Assembly (NCBI RefSeq): GCF_026004075.1
Contig: NZ_BPIK01000001.1
Span: forward strand, 594,041 to 658,040
DNA from: Meiothermus sp.
Lineage (GTDB): Bacteria; Deinococcota; Deinococci; Deinococcales; Thermaceae
DNA length: 64,000 nt
Direction of reading: 5' to 3'
A model generated the notes under the pieces. The model saw only the letters and a list, made by a program, of their open reading frames with translations. It had not been told where the DNA came from and did not search any database. This document shows, piece after piece, positions 1 through 9,913 of this stretch. How positions within the stretch are numbered: position 1 is the stretch's first letter; each line of letters begins with the position of its first letter. Made by a program: the position numbers and the translations under genes.

Positions 1-1664
1 CCCCTAACCTGGGCACCGACTACATCCTGGCCAACGCCATTGCGCGGGTGATGTGGGAGCGCAAGTACTACGACCAGCGTTTCCTCGAGACCCGCACCGA
101 CATGGCCAAGTTCGAGGAGTACAAAGCCAAGAGCCTGAAGGTGGGGGTGCCCTACGCCCAGTTCATGGCCGAGGTGGAAAAAATCACCGGGGTCAAGCGC
201 GCCGACATCGAAAAAGCCGCAGACTGGATTGCCAAACCCAAAGCCGGAGGCTTTGCCCGCCGTACCCTGACCATCTACGAAAAAGGCATCATCTGGAATA
301 TGAAAAACTACGACCAGGTGGCGGCCATCGTGCAGATGGCGGTGTTGGGCAACAACGTGGGCCGGGCCGGTACCGGCTGCGGGCGCCTGGGCGGCCACCA
401 GGAGGGCTATGTGCGTCCCCCTTCGCCTACCCCTGGCTCGATTTACAACGGGGGGCCTCCGGTCAACGTCGACAAGTACCTCACCGATGGCAACGGCAAG
501 CTCTACTGGGTGATCGGCACCAACCCCTACCTCTCCACCCCCAACAACCAGCTTTTCCGCAAGCGTATTCGCGAGCGCACCAAGGCCTTGTCGGACTACC
601 TGGGCCAGTCTGGCGAACCCGGCACCACGCAGGAGCTGGTCAATAAGATTGTGGAGGGCCTGTACGCTATCAACGGGCTGTTTATGGTGGTGCAGGATCT
701 CTACCTGACCCACACTGCCCAGGATGCCCACCTGGTGCTGCCGGCCAGTGCCTGGGGCGAGGCCAACCAGACCTCCATCAACTGCAACAGCCGCTTGCTG
801 CGCCTGTATGAGAAGTTCATGGATCCGCCCGGCGAGGCCAAACAAGACTGGGAGATCTGCAAACTGATGGGCCTTAAGATGGCCGAGCTGTACCGGGCCG
901 AGGGCAAGGAGGAGGAAGCCAAACGCTTTGAGTTCGGCAAGAACTGGCGCACCGACGAAGATGTCTTCCTGGATGGTGGTAACTCCTACCCCAACAACGC
1001 CATCCCCGCCAGCGAGGAGGCCACCCTGCCCGCCGAGTGCTATAAAGGTGTTACCTACGCTTTCTTGCGCCAGGTGGGCCAGCAAGGCATCCGCACGCCG
1101 GTGCGCGTCGAAAACGGTAGGCCGGTGGGCACCCTGCGCCGCTACAGCGTGAAGTTCGGCACCAAGGACGGCAAGTTTAGCTGGTACGGCACCGACGACT
1201 GGGAAGGCTACCCCGAGGAGGTTGCCAAGTACCTCGAGGGCGACAAAGCCAAGCAGTACCCCTTCTGGATGACCTCCGGACGGGCCCAGGCCATCTGGCA
1301 GACCATGTACAACGACCGCTTCCTGCCCGAGAAGATGAGTCTGGTACCCATGCCCTACATCGAGATCAGCCGCCAGGACGCCCAGGCCCTGGGTGTGAAG
1401 GGCGGCGACCTAGTGCAGGTCTGGAACGAGGAGGGCAACGGTACCTTTGTGGTCTACGTGACCGATGCGGTCAAACCGGGCATGATTTTTGCTCTAATGT
1501 ACCACCACCTGGGCACCTCCAACAGCATGACCTCCGGCTACACCGACCCCAAGACCACCATCCCCTGGTACAAAGGTACGCGCGTGGCCATCCGCAAGGT
1601 GCGGGGTGCTTTGCCCGACCTGCAGCAGTCCACCAGCTTCCTGCAGCAGAACAAGTTCGATTAA
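1..1664 (+). CDS. aioA: Arsenite oxidase large (molybdopterin) subunit, 3' part
   Basis: This gene is cut by the window start: the reading frame is open from base 3 (first full codon CCT) and about 553 residues are visible, roughly the last two thirds of a family usually near 820-830 residues. The product oxidises arsenite to arsenate on a Mo-bis-molybdopterin cofactor together with the Rieske subunit AioB, which normally lies just upstream and is not visible. Diagnostic is the GTGCGRLGGHQEGYVRPP stretch (about bases 369-422), typical of arsenite oxidases within the DMSO-reductase superfamily. The C-terminal part has the cofactor-capping fold expected of the family (GGDLVQVWNEEG, then YHHLGTSNSMTSG). 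A strong terminator follows 16 nt after the stop. The related ArxA is possible, but the motif favours AioA. Confidence 0.87.
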   Translation, partial: PNLGTDYILANAIARVMWERKYYDQRFLETRTDMAKFEEYKAKSLKVGVPYAQFMAEVEKITGVKRADIEKAADWIAKPKAGGFARRTLTIYEKGIIWNMKNYDQVAAIVQMAVLGNNVGRAGTGCGRLGGHQEGYVRPPSPTPGSIYNGGPPVNVDKYLTDGNGKLYWVIGTNPYLSTPNNQLFRKRIRERTKALSDYLGQSGEPGTTQELVNKIVEGLYAINGLFMVVQDLYLTHTAQDAHLVLPASAWGEANQTSINCNSRLLRLYEKFMDPPGEAKQDWEICKLMGLKMAELYRAEGKEEEAKRFEFGKNWRTDEDVFLDGGNSYPNNAIPASEEATLPAECYKGVTYAFLRQVGQQGIRTPVRVENGRPVGTLRRYSVKFGTKDGKFSWYGTDDWEGYPEEVAKYLEGDKAKQYPFWMTSGRAQAIWQTMYNDRFLPEKMSLVPMPYIEISRQDAQALGVKGGDLVQVWNEEGNGTFVVYVTDAVKPGMIFALMYHHLGTSNSMTSGYTDPKTTIPWYKGTRVAIRKVRGALPDLQQSTSFLQQNKFD

Positions 1665-1680
1665 ACCCAGTACAACCAAC

Positions 1681-1707
1681 GTCCCACCCGCCAAGGGTGG
1701 GACTTTT
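1681..1707 (+). terminator. Rho-independent terminator after aioA
   Basis: A perfect 9-bp stem (GTCCCACCC, bases 1681-1689, with GGGTGGGAC, bases 1695-1703) and a 5-nt loop are followed by TTTT. It lies 16 nt after the aioA stop and ends transcription before the convergent small gene. Confidence 0.88.
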
Positions 1708-1725
1708 CGTGTGCACTGGAGGTCT

Positions 1726-1932
1726 TTATTGCATACCCAGCTTTTCCCTTTGCTTGGGCGGGCAGGGCACGTCCCCGTAGCTGCAAAACACGCAACAGTC
1801 CCCCGGCCTGGGCCGCATCCAGTGGCCGCACTGTTCGCACTGATAAAAGTGCTGGCAGGCCTCTTCCGGCATGGTGAGCAGCGTTGCGTGGCCGCAGGAG
1901 GGGCAGCGGAGGGTAGACTGGAGGATAACCAT
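1726..1932 (-). CDS. GDCCVxC-domain zinc-type small protein
   Basis: This 68-residue protein starts at ATG 1932 (MVILQSTLRCPSCG). It has CPSCG near the N-terminus, a middle CEQCG pair, and the signature GDCCVFCSYGDVPCPP near the C-terminus. This matches the GDCCVxC domain (seleno)protein family, in which one Cys of the signature can be selenocysteine; here all positions are Cys. The role of the family is unsettled; the cysteine pairs suggest metal binding or redox chemistry. It is convergent with the arsenite oxidase gene, and such proteins are often seen near metal or metalloid resistance genes, so a link to arsenic handling is possible but is inference. A longer in-frame extension to 2025 would overlap the neighbouring promoter and lacks family similarity. 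Confidence 0.75.
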   Translation of the reverse strand: MVILQSTLRCPSCGHATLLTMPEEACQHFYQCEQCGHWMRPRPGDCCVFCSYGDVPCPPKQREKLGMQ

Positions 1933-1972
1933 GTATGTATTGTAGCCCGTGGGTGCAGTGAGCTGGGTCTGC

Positions 1973-1984
1973 CATAATACATAG
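1973..1984 (+). promoter_or_regulatory. -10 element for a leaderless transcript
   Basis: CATAAT (1973-1978) stands 6 nt before the GTG at 1985, with no Shine-Dalgarno sequence between. This is one of about twenty such arrangements in the window. Confidence 0.55.
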
Positions 1985-3031
1985 GTGCTTCTACCTCGAG
2001 CAGCCCTCACCCTGGCCGTTTTCATGAGCCTGGCCCTGGCCCAGCCGGGTTCGGTTTTTTTATCGGGCGCAAAGCACGAGTACCAGCGCTACAACAACTG
2101 TGGCCCCGTTACGCTGGGTATGGCCCTGAGCTACTGGGGGGGTTCGCTTACGCAGTACCAGATTGCCCCAGTGCTCAAACCCAACAAAAACGACAAAAAC
2201 GTAAGCCCCGAGGAGATGGTCGCCTTCGCGCGCAAGCAGGGGTTTGGCGTGCACGGGGGGGTGGCCGGCGATCTGGGCCTGCTCAAACGCCTCTTAGCCG
2301 GGGGCTTTCCGGTGATTATCGAGACCTGGTTTGTGACCCCCGACCACGGCGGCATGGGGCACTACCGCCTGCTGGTGGGCTACGACGACCGCCTGGGCCA
2401 CTTCAACGCCTTCGATAGCTACTACGGCCCCAAGGTAACGCTGCGCTATGGCGAGATGGACGCTTTGTGGCAGGTGTTCAACCGCACCTATCTGGTGGTG
2501 TATCCCCCCAGCCGCAAGGCGCAGCTTGCCACCTTGCTGGGGAGCCGGATGAACGGGCCGACCGAACTGCGGATGGCCCTCGAGCTGGCCCGGCGCGAAA
2601 CCCAGGCCAGCCCCCACAACGCCTTCGCCTGGTTCAACCTGGGCAGCACCCTGCTACGGCTTGGCGATGCCGAGGAAGCGGCCAGGGCCTACGACCGCTC
2701 GCGCCAGATTGCGCCGAGCCGCGCCCTCGACCCCCGCCGCCCGGCCAACGCAGCGAGCAACTGGCCCTGGCGGATGCTGTGGTACCAGTTTGGCCCCTAC
2801 GAGGCCTACTTCAAAACCGGGCGCTACCAGGAGGTGATCGCCCTGGCCAACGACGTGCTGGGCCGTATTAACGACCACGAGGAGAGCTACTACTGGCGCG
2901 GCCTGGCCCGCAAAGCCCTGGGCAACCTGGAAGGGGCCAGGGCCGACTTTCAGGCCGCGTTACGCTACAAACCAGGCTACCTCGAGGCGGCGTTGGCTTT
3001 GCAAAACCTGCGGGCACAAAGCAACCGCTAG
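1985..3031 (+). CDS. Secreted C39-like peptidase domain protein with TPR repeats
   Basis: A 348-residue protein with an N-terminal hydrophobic signal peptide (cleavage probably after LALA, about residue 19). Next comes a papain-like C39_2-type domain: the presumed catalytic Cys in YNNCGPVTLGMALSYWGG (about residue 39), His in GMGHYRLLVGYDD and Asp in FNAFDSYYGP. The C-terminal part (about 200-345) consists of tetratricopeptide helices (AWFNLGSTLLRLGDAEEAARAY and a later repeat). The combination suggests an exported cysteine protease or transglutaminase-like enzyme that docks on a partner through the TPRs; the substrate is unknown. The GTG start fits the -10 element 6 nt upstream. A GTG/ATG further downstream would remove the signal peptide. 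Confidence 0.72.
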   Translation: MLLPRAALTLAVFMSLALAQPGSVFLSGAKHEYQRYNNCGPVTLGMALSYWGGSLTQYQIAPVLKPNKNDKNVSPEEMVAFARKQGFGVHGGVAGDLGLLKRLLAGGFPVIIETWFVTPDHGGMGHYRLLVGYDDRLGHFNAFDSYYGPKVTLRYGEMDALWQVFNRTYLVVYPPSRKAQLATLLGSRMNGPTELRMALELARRETQASPHNAFAWFNLGSTLLRLGDAEEAARAYDRSRQIAPSRALDPRRPANAASNWPWRMLWYQFGPYEAYFKTGRYQEVIALANDVLGRINDHEESYYWRGLARKALGNLEGARADFQAALRYKPGYLEAALALQNLRAQSNR

Positions 3032-3032
3032 G

Positions 3033-4637
<1,605 letters not shown>

Positions 4638-5831
4638 TTACCTCGAGCCCACCACTTCCTTCCTGGGGCTCTCGCCCAGGGCGTTCTCGCCGGTCAGTTC
4701 GCGGCCCAGAATCAGGGTGTGGATGTCGTGGGTGCCCTCGTAGGTGTCCACGGTCTCGAGGTTCAGCATGTGGCGGATGCTGTGGTACTCGAGGGTAATC
4801 CCGCTACCGCCCAGAATTTCACGGGCCGCCCTGGCGCCGTTGAGCGCGGCCCGCACGTTGTCGCGCTTGCCCAGGCTCACCTGCGCGGGCTTGAGGGTTC
4901 CGGCGTCCTTGAGCTGGGCCAGGCGCCAGGCCAGCAGCAAGCCCTTGGTGTGGTCGGCGGCCATGCGCACCAGTTTTTCCTGTACCAGCTGGCGGCTGGC
5001 GATGGGGGCCCCAAAGGTGCTGCGGCTCCTGGCGAACTCGAGCGCCTCGGTGTACACCGCCTCCAGCGCCCCCAGCGCCCCCCAGGCAATGCCAAAGCGG
5101 GCTTGCGTGAGGCAGGAGAGCGGCCCCTTGAGGCCCTTGACCCCCGGCAGCATGGCGCTGGCCGGCACGCGCACGTCCTCCAGCACCAGCTCGCTGGTAA
5201 CCGAGGCCCTTAGCGAAGCTTTGTGCTGAATCTTGTTGGCCCTGAAGCCCTTGGTATCGGTGGGCACGATAAAGCCGCGCACCACGCCCTCGTCGTCCTT
5301 GGCCCAGATGATGGCGATGTGGGCCAGGTTGCCGTTGGTAATCCACATCTTGGAGCCGTTTAGCACGTAATCGCCGCCGTCACGCCGAGCGCGGGTTTTC
5401 ATGTTGGCGTCGGGGTCGCTGCCGCCGTCGGCCTCGGTCAGGCCAAAGCAGCCCACGTACTCGCCGGTGGCCAGCTTGGGCAGGTATTCGCGCTTCTGCT
5501 CCTCGGAGCCATAGGCCCAGATGGGGTACATCACCAGGCTGCTCTGCACGCTGCAAAAGCTGCGCAGGCCGGAGTCGATGCGCTCGAGCTCGTAGCCAAT
5601 TACCCCGTAGGCAGCGGCGCTGGCCCCCATCCCGCCGTACTCGGTGGGGATGGTGGTGCCCAGAAAGCCCATCTCGCCGAACTTTCGGATCAGGTGCACC
5701 GGAAACTCGGCGTTCTCCCACCACTCGGCAATGTGGGGCAGAGCCTCGGCCTCGAGGAACTTTCGGGCGGCTTTTTGAATCTCGCGCTCTTCGGGGGTGA
5801 GCAGCTCGGCTACCTGGTAAAAGTCGAACAT
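4638..5831 (-). CDS. Acyl-CoA dehydrogenase, glutaryl-CoA dehydrogenase type
   Basis: A 397-residue FAD-dependent acyl-CoA dehydrogenase. CFGLTEADGGSDPDANMKT and MWITNG are the family signatures of the middle beta domain. The C-terminal TVDTYEGTHDIHTLILGRELTG carries the catalytic Glu (in YEGTHD) in the context typical of glutaryl-CoA dehydrogenases, which decarboxylate glutaryl-CoA to crotonyl-CoA in lysine and tryptophan breakdown. ATG 5831 (MFDFYQVAELLT) begins the conserved N-terminus; the longer in-frame ORF adds unconserved residues. No other lysine-degradation genes are visible, so substrate identity rests on motif similarity alone. Confidence 0.85.
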   Translation of the reverse strand: MFDFYQVAELLTPEEREIQKAARKFLEAEALPHIAEWWENAEFPVHLIRKFGEMGFLGTTIPTEYGGMGASAAAYGVIGYELERIDSGLRSFCSVQSSLVMYPIWAYGSEEQKREYLPKLATGEYVGCFGLTEADGGSDPDANMKTRARRDGGDYVLNGSKMWITNGNLAHIAIIWAKDDEGVVRGFIVPTDTKGFRANKIQHKASLRASVTSELVLEDVRVPASAMLPGVKGLKGPLSCLTQARFGIAWGALGALEAVYTEALEFARSRSTFGAPIASRQLVQEKLVRMAADHTKGLLLAWRLAQLKDAGTLKPAQVSLGKRDNVRAALNGARAAREILGGSGITLEYHSIRHMLNLETVDTYEGTHDIHTLILGRELTGENALGESPRKEVVGSR

Positions 5832-5927
5832 ACGGAGACCTCGAGGGCCAATTCTACCGCAACCACAGCGTGGTATTGTGGGGTGTCTTGATGAAATCTC
5901 CAGATTCGCCTGCATCGAGGGAACTGC

Positions 5928-7010
5928 ATGATCAAGTACATCGGCTCAAAACGGGCTTTGCTTCCCTGGATTATCGGCACCATACAGTCCATTCACCACC
6001 AGGCGCCCATCCGCACGGTGGTGGATCTGTTTTCGGGTAGCGCTCGAGTAGGCCACGCACTAAAGTCCAAAGGGTTTTATGTGACCAGCAACGACCTGAT
6101 GAACTATGCCCACGTGCTGGCCCAGGCGCTGGTCGAGGCCGACGCGCGCACCTACAGCCGGGAGCGCGTTCAGCCCATGCTGGACAGGCTGCAATCCCTG
6201 CCCCCGCGCCAGGGCTGGTTTACCCAGGACTACTGCGAGAAGGCCCGCTATTTTCAGCCCAAAAACGGCGCGCGCATCGAGGCCATCCGCGAGGGGCTCG
6301 AGGCCGAGGCCGGGGGCGACCCCCTGCTGCGGGCCATCCTGCTCACCAGCCTGATGCTGGCCGCCGACAAGGTAGACTCCACCACCGGCATACAGATGGC
6401 CTACCTGAAGCGATGGGCCCCCCGCGCCCACAACGACCTGCGCCTGGACTACCCCCCCTTGCTAAACGGCCCCGGTCAGGCCCTGCAGGGGGATGCGCTC
6501 GAGGTGGCCGCCCACCTGGAAGCCGACCTCTTCTACCTCGACCCCCCCTACAACCAGCACTCGTACCTGGGCAACTACCACGTGTGGGAGACCCTGGTGC
6601 GCTGGGACAAACCCCAGACCTACGGCGTAGCCAACAAGCGCAAAGACGTACAGGAACGCAAAAGCCCCTTCAATTCCAGGCGCGAGGCCCGGGAAGCCAT
6701 GCAAACCCTGCTAGGGCGCATCCAAGCCCAGCATCTGGTGGTCTCGTTCAACAACGAGGGGTTCTTTGCCGCCGAGGAAATTGAGGAGATGCTCCGGCAC
6801 TGGGGCTTCGTGCGCCGCCTCACCCGCCCCCACGCCCGCTATGTGGGGGCCCGCATCGGCATCTACAACCCCCAGGGCGAAAAGGTGGGCCAGGTCTCGC
6901 ACACCGAAAACCACGAGCACCTGTTCGTGGCGACCCACAGCCGGAGGGTGTACAACGCCCTATCCGACCACACCGAGGCCGCCGAGGCCCTTCAGCTATC
7001 GCTTTTCTGA
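5928..7010 (+). CDS. D12-class DNA N6-adenine methyltransferase, apparently orphan
   Basis: A 360-residue methylase of the Dam/D12 class. The N-terminus IKYIGSKRALLPWI and DLFSGSARVGHAL form the AdoMet pocket (motifs X and I), and FYLDPPYNQHSYLGNYHVWETL holds the catalytic DPPY (motif IV, about residue 205). The region between them (about 80-190) would hold the target-recognition domain. No restriction endonuclease is next to it: upstream is a divergent acyl-CoA dehydrogenase and downstream a convergent small secreted protein. It could be a solitary epigenetic methylase or the remnant of a type II system. The recognition sequence cannot be told from the sequence. Confidence 0.85.
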   Translation: MIKYIGSKRALLPWIIGTIQSIHHQAPIRTVVDLFSGSARVGHALKSKGFYVTSNDLMNYAHVLAQALVEADARTYSRERVQPMLDRLQSLPPRQGWFTQDYCEKARYFQPKNGARIEAIREGLEAEAGGDPLLRAILLTSLMLAADKVDSTTGIQMAYLKRWAPRAHNDLRLDYPPLLNGPGQALQGDALEVAAHLEADLFYLDPPYNQHSYLGNYHVWETLVRWDKPQTYGVANKRKDVQERKSPFNSRREAREAMQTLLGRIQAQHLVVSFNNEGFFAAEEIEEMLRHWGFVRRLTRPHARYVGARIGIYNPQGEKVGQVSHTENHEHLFVATHSRRVYNALSDHTEAAEALQLSLF

Positions 7011-7032
7011 GACTGGATTAGAGCCCCAAGAT

Positions 7033-7434
7033 TCAGGGCAGGTACATCTGCCGGAGTTCGATTATCTCCCGCTTGGCCTCGTTGACCCTGATGTAAAACG
7101 GGGTGTACTTATCGAACGACCAGCCGAAGTTCCGGCCCCCCAGCCCCTGGATGAGCTGCTGGGGGGTGGCCTGGAAGTACTCCCCTGCGCTTTTGAGCAG
7201 GAATATTTTGGTGCTGGGGGTAAAGCGGAAGGTACGGAGGAGGGGGTTCTGGTTGGAAATCTCGAGGCCTGCTGGACAGTCGTCGCGGTTGCAGTCCCTC
7301 ACCTCGACATAATCGAGCTTAATGATCCAGACCCCCTGCACCTGCCGGAAGTCGGTAATGAGGGCCTCGCGGTTTTGCCACTGGGCCAGGCCCAGGCCAG
7401 CCAGCAGCAGTATAGAAAACCAGACTATACGCAT
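7033..7434 (-). CDS. Small secreted protein of unknown function
   Basis: I do not recognise the family. The 133-residue product has a clear signal peptide (MRIVWFSILLLAGLGLAQ) and a mature part with one close cysteine pair (RDCNRDDC, about residues 46-51) that could form a disulfide. It lies 4 nt downstream of the ABC-2-like permease gene and is almost certainly cotranscribed with it. ATG 7434 was chosen because it starts directly at the signal peptide; a longer in-frame start would overlap the permease gene. Confidence 0.6.
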   Translation of the reverse strand: MRIVWFSILLLAGLGLAQWQNREALITDFRQVQGVWIIKLDYVEVRDCNRDDCPAGLEISNQNPLLRTFRFTPSTKIFLLKSAGEYFQATPQQLIQGLGGRNFGWSFDKYTPFYIRVNEAKREIIELRQMYLP

Positions 7435-7438
7435 ATTT

Positions 7439-9097
7439 TCACCTTTCGCCCATTCGACGATAGCCGAACCATAACGCCAGCACAAGGGGAACCAGGGTCG
7501 CGGCTACCACAATCAACAACCACAGGGGGCCTTCCCCACTGGCCAGGTAGTTGGTCTGACCCTGGGTGATGGCCAGGTAGACCGGGCGGCTGGCCAGCAG
7601 CACCAGAAACCCGGCGTGCAGGAGCATGAAGCCCATGTACAAAAACCCGCCCATCCCGATGGGCACCTCGGCGGGGTTGGCGGCGTCGAACTTGGGGAAA
7701 GCAGCCCCCAGCCCCACCCCCAAAGCCGCCGCCGTCAAGGCCGAGGCCAGGCCCAGCACCACCGATATCTGGGTGAGGTTGTCGTCCAGGCCAATCACCC
7801 GCGGCGAGAAGTAGCCCAGGGCCAGGCCCAGCGGCAGCAGGAAGAAGAGGGCCAGCCCAAAGCGGGTGAGCAGGATGGTGTGTTTGGCGACCGGGCCGGT
7901 TTGCAGCATCCAGTAGCCGGGGCCCTCGAGGCTCAGGAGCGGGTAGGCCAGCCGCACCCCCACCCCGCCAATCACGAAGCCCTGGAAGGCCAGGTGCATG
8001 AAGCCGGCCACCACCTGAAAGCGGGTATCCCCCAGGGGCAGGTACTGCAGGCTGGTGGTATACAGGAGCACCAGCACCCCCACCAGGATGAGCTGGGAGG
8101 CCTGGTTGGCATCGCGGAAGAAGAGCCGCAGGTCACGGGCCCACAGCGCACCGGCCAGGCTGGCCATTGTCCAGCGATCCAGCAGGCCGGGGCGCACCAG
8201 ACCGCGCTCGCGCACCGTGCCCTCCAGGGCACGTACCCAGCCTTGCTGGTAGGCATAGCCCGCGACCAGCCCCGCCAGGAGCAGCAGCCCCCCCGACAGG
8301 GCCAGCAACAGCCAGAACTGTGCTTCAATCTCGCCCCGCACCAACCCTTTGAGGGCCTGCTGGGCCAGGGCCGAGGGCAGGAAGGGGGCGGTGGGGTCGC
8401 GGAAGGTCTGGAGGAAGCGGTCGAGCTCCTCGGGGTTGGCGAAGTTGGTCTGCAGCAACACCTCGGGGCGCAGAGCCCGCAACAGGAAGATGAGCAGCCC
8501 GCCCAGCACCGCACCCAGCGCCGCAGCCCACTCCCGCGCCCGACCTGCCGGGGCGAAGCGCACCAGCGGCAGGGCCAGCCCTACCCCCAGCACCACCGGA
8601 AAGGCGAACAGGGCCAGCATCAGCAGTGCAGCTCCAAGGAAGAAGATGGGCGGTGCGCCGTAGTGTGCGCCATAGGCGAAGAGCACCGGCAGCACCAGCA
8701 GCATGGGCAAGAGGGCGGTGGTGACGAACACCTCGCCCACCTTGAACAAAAACACCCGGCTGGCTTTTTGCGGCAGGGTGAGGTGCAGGGGCAGGTCTTC
8801 CGAGGTGTAGAGGACGGCCACCGCGTTGGGCAGCGCCGAGAGCACCACCGAGCTCGAGAGCACCAGAAGCAGGCTGCCCAGGATGCGATCTACCAATACG
8901 TCGCGGGTGAAGGCCGCAGCCAGCCGGTTCACAAAGGTTCCACTGCCAAACAGCTCGTTGGAGATGAAGTTCAGAAACCAGCTCGTGCCCCACCAGGCCC
9001 CGTACGCCAGCACAGCCCCCAGCAGCAACCCCACCAGGGCCGAGGCCGGAGCCTGGCGGAAGCCGTTCCACACAAGCCGTATACGCAGGGTCAGCAT
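7439..9097 (-). CDS. Large integral membrane protein, ABC-2-type permease-like
   Basis: A 552-residue polytopic membrane protein with about 12 hydrophobic segments, a long middle loop (about 215-260) and cytoplasmic arginine-rich ends. The arrangement, with the second half resembling the first and the stretch YTSEDLPLHLTLP near residue 100, is like the large ABC-2 permease proteins thought to export unknown substrates. No ATP-binding subunit is adjacent, so a partner must be encoded elsewhere. A TACACT -10 element 8 nt before the ATG suggests a leaderless transcript. Identification as a transporter is by architecture, not by a catalytic motif. Confidence 0.65.
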   Translation of the reverse strand: MLTLRIRLVWNGFRQAPASALVGLLLGAVLAYGAWWGTSWFLNFISNELFGSGTFVNRLAAAFTRDVLVDRILGSLLLVLSSSVVLSALPNAVAVLYTSEDLPLHLTLPQKASRVFLFKVGEVFVTTALLPMLLVLPVLFAYGAHYGAPPIFFLGAALLMLALFAFPVVLGVGLALPLVRFAPAGRAREWAAALGAVLGGLLIFLLRALRPEVLLQTNFANPEELDRFLQTFRDPTAPFLPSALAQQALKGLVRGEIEAQFWLLLALSGGLLLLAGLVAGYAYQQGWVRALEGTVRERGLVRPGLLDRWTMASLAGALWARDLRLFFRDANQASQLILVGVLVLLYTTSLQYLPLGDTRFQVVAGFMHLAFQGFVIGGVGVRLAYPLLSLEGPGYWMLQTGPVAKHTILLTRFGLALFFLLPLGLALGYFSPRVIGLDDNLTQISVVLGLASALTAAALGVGLGAAFPKFDAANPAEVPIGMGGFLYMGFMLLHAGFLVLLASRPVYLAITQGQTNYLASGEGPLWLLIVVAATLVPLVLALWFGYRRMGER

Positions 9098-9277
9098 CCG
9101 TCCACAGTGTAGACCACCTGCGCCCAGTGCTTGGTGCGTTTGTACCGAATAGGGCGAACAATCCCCCCCATGACCCCCATCTAAAGCGTTCTGCTCGGTG
9201 CTGTAAGGCGTTCATGCTCTGCACAGAGACAAATACCCCTAGCTACCCCGCCTGGCTTTTGCATTAGACTTAGGTAA

Positions 9278-9913
9278 ATGTTGATCAAAGACGTAATGCA
9301 CAGTCCGGTGCTGACGGTAGACGTTGGGGTAACGCTCGAGGCGGCCTACCACATCATGCTGCAGCGCAACATCCGGCACATTCCCGTAACCCAGGAAGGC
9401 CGCCTGGTGGGGATGATCACCGACCGCGATATCCGGCTGGCCACCAGTCCTTTTGCGGTGGGGGGCGCCAAGCCCACCGATACCCCGGTCGGGCAGGTGA
9501 TGGCCCAGCCGGTGATAACGGGCGACCCCCTCGACCCGGTCGAGGAGGCCGCGCGGGTCATGCGCCAGCGCAAGATTGGGGCCCTGCCCATCCTGGAGGG
9601 CGAGGCCCTGGTGGGCATCGTGACCGGAATTGACCTGCTGGATGCGCTCCTGCGGCTGACCGGGGTGGAAAAACCCAGTGGGCGGCTCGAGGTCTGCCTC
9701 GACGACCGGCCCGGCGAGCTGGCCCGCCTGAGCGGCGAACTGGCCCAGCAGCATATCAACATCCACTCCCTGCTGACCTACCCCTGCGGCGAGGGCACCG
9801 TGACCACCGTGGTGCGGGTGGGCACCCTGGACACCCGCAGGATTGCTCGAGAGTTGCGCCAAAAAGGATTTGTGGTACAGTGGCCCCCCGAAATCCCCAG
9901 CAAGCGCTTATGA
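9278..9913 (+). CDS. acuB: AcuB-like protein: two CBS domains plus ACT domain
   Basis: A 211-residue protein with two CBS domains (about residues 1-55 and 75-130; note MLIKDVMHSPVLTV and VGQVMAQPVIT) followed by an ACT-type domain (about 138-205; LEVCLDDRPGELARLSGELAQ). This is the architecture of Bacillus AcuB, a nucleotide-sensing partner in acetoin/acetate metabolism. Its stop overlaps the start of the acuC-like gene by 4 nt (ATGA), so the two are coupled. TAGACT lies 7 nt upstream of the ATG, a likely leaderless promoter. Confidence 0.82.
   Translation: MLIKDVMHSPVLTVDVGVTLEAAYHIMLQRNIRHIPVTQEGRLVGMITDRDIRLATSPFAVGGAKPTDTPVGQVMAQPVITGDPLDPVEEAARVMRQRKIGALPILEGEALVGIVTGIDLLDALLRLTGVEKPSGRLEVCLDDRPGELARLSGELAQQHINIHSLLTYPCGEGTVTTVVRVGTLDTRRIARELRQKGFVVQWPPEIPSKRL

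Noticed and set aside
7616..9112. Long plus-strand open frame of 498 codons opposite the permease gene
   Set aside because: Composition is Gln/His/Gly-rich with no domain; it is an antisense shadow of the hydrophobic minus-strand gene.
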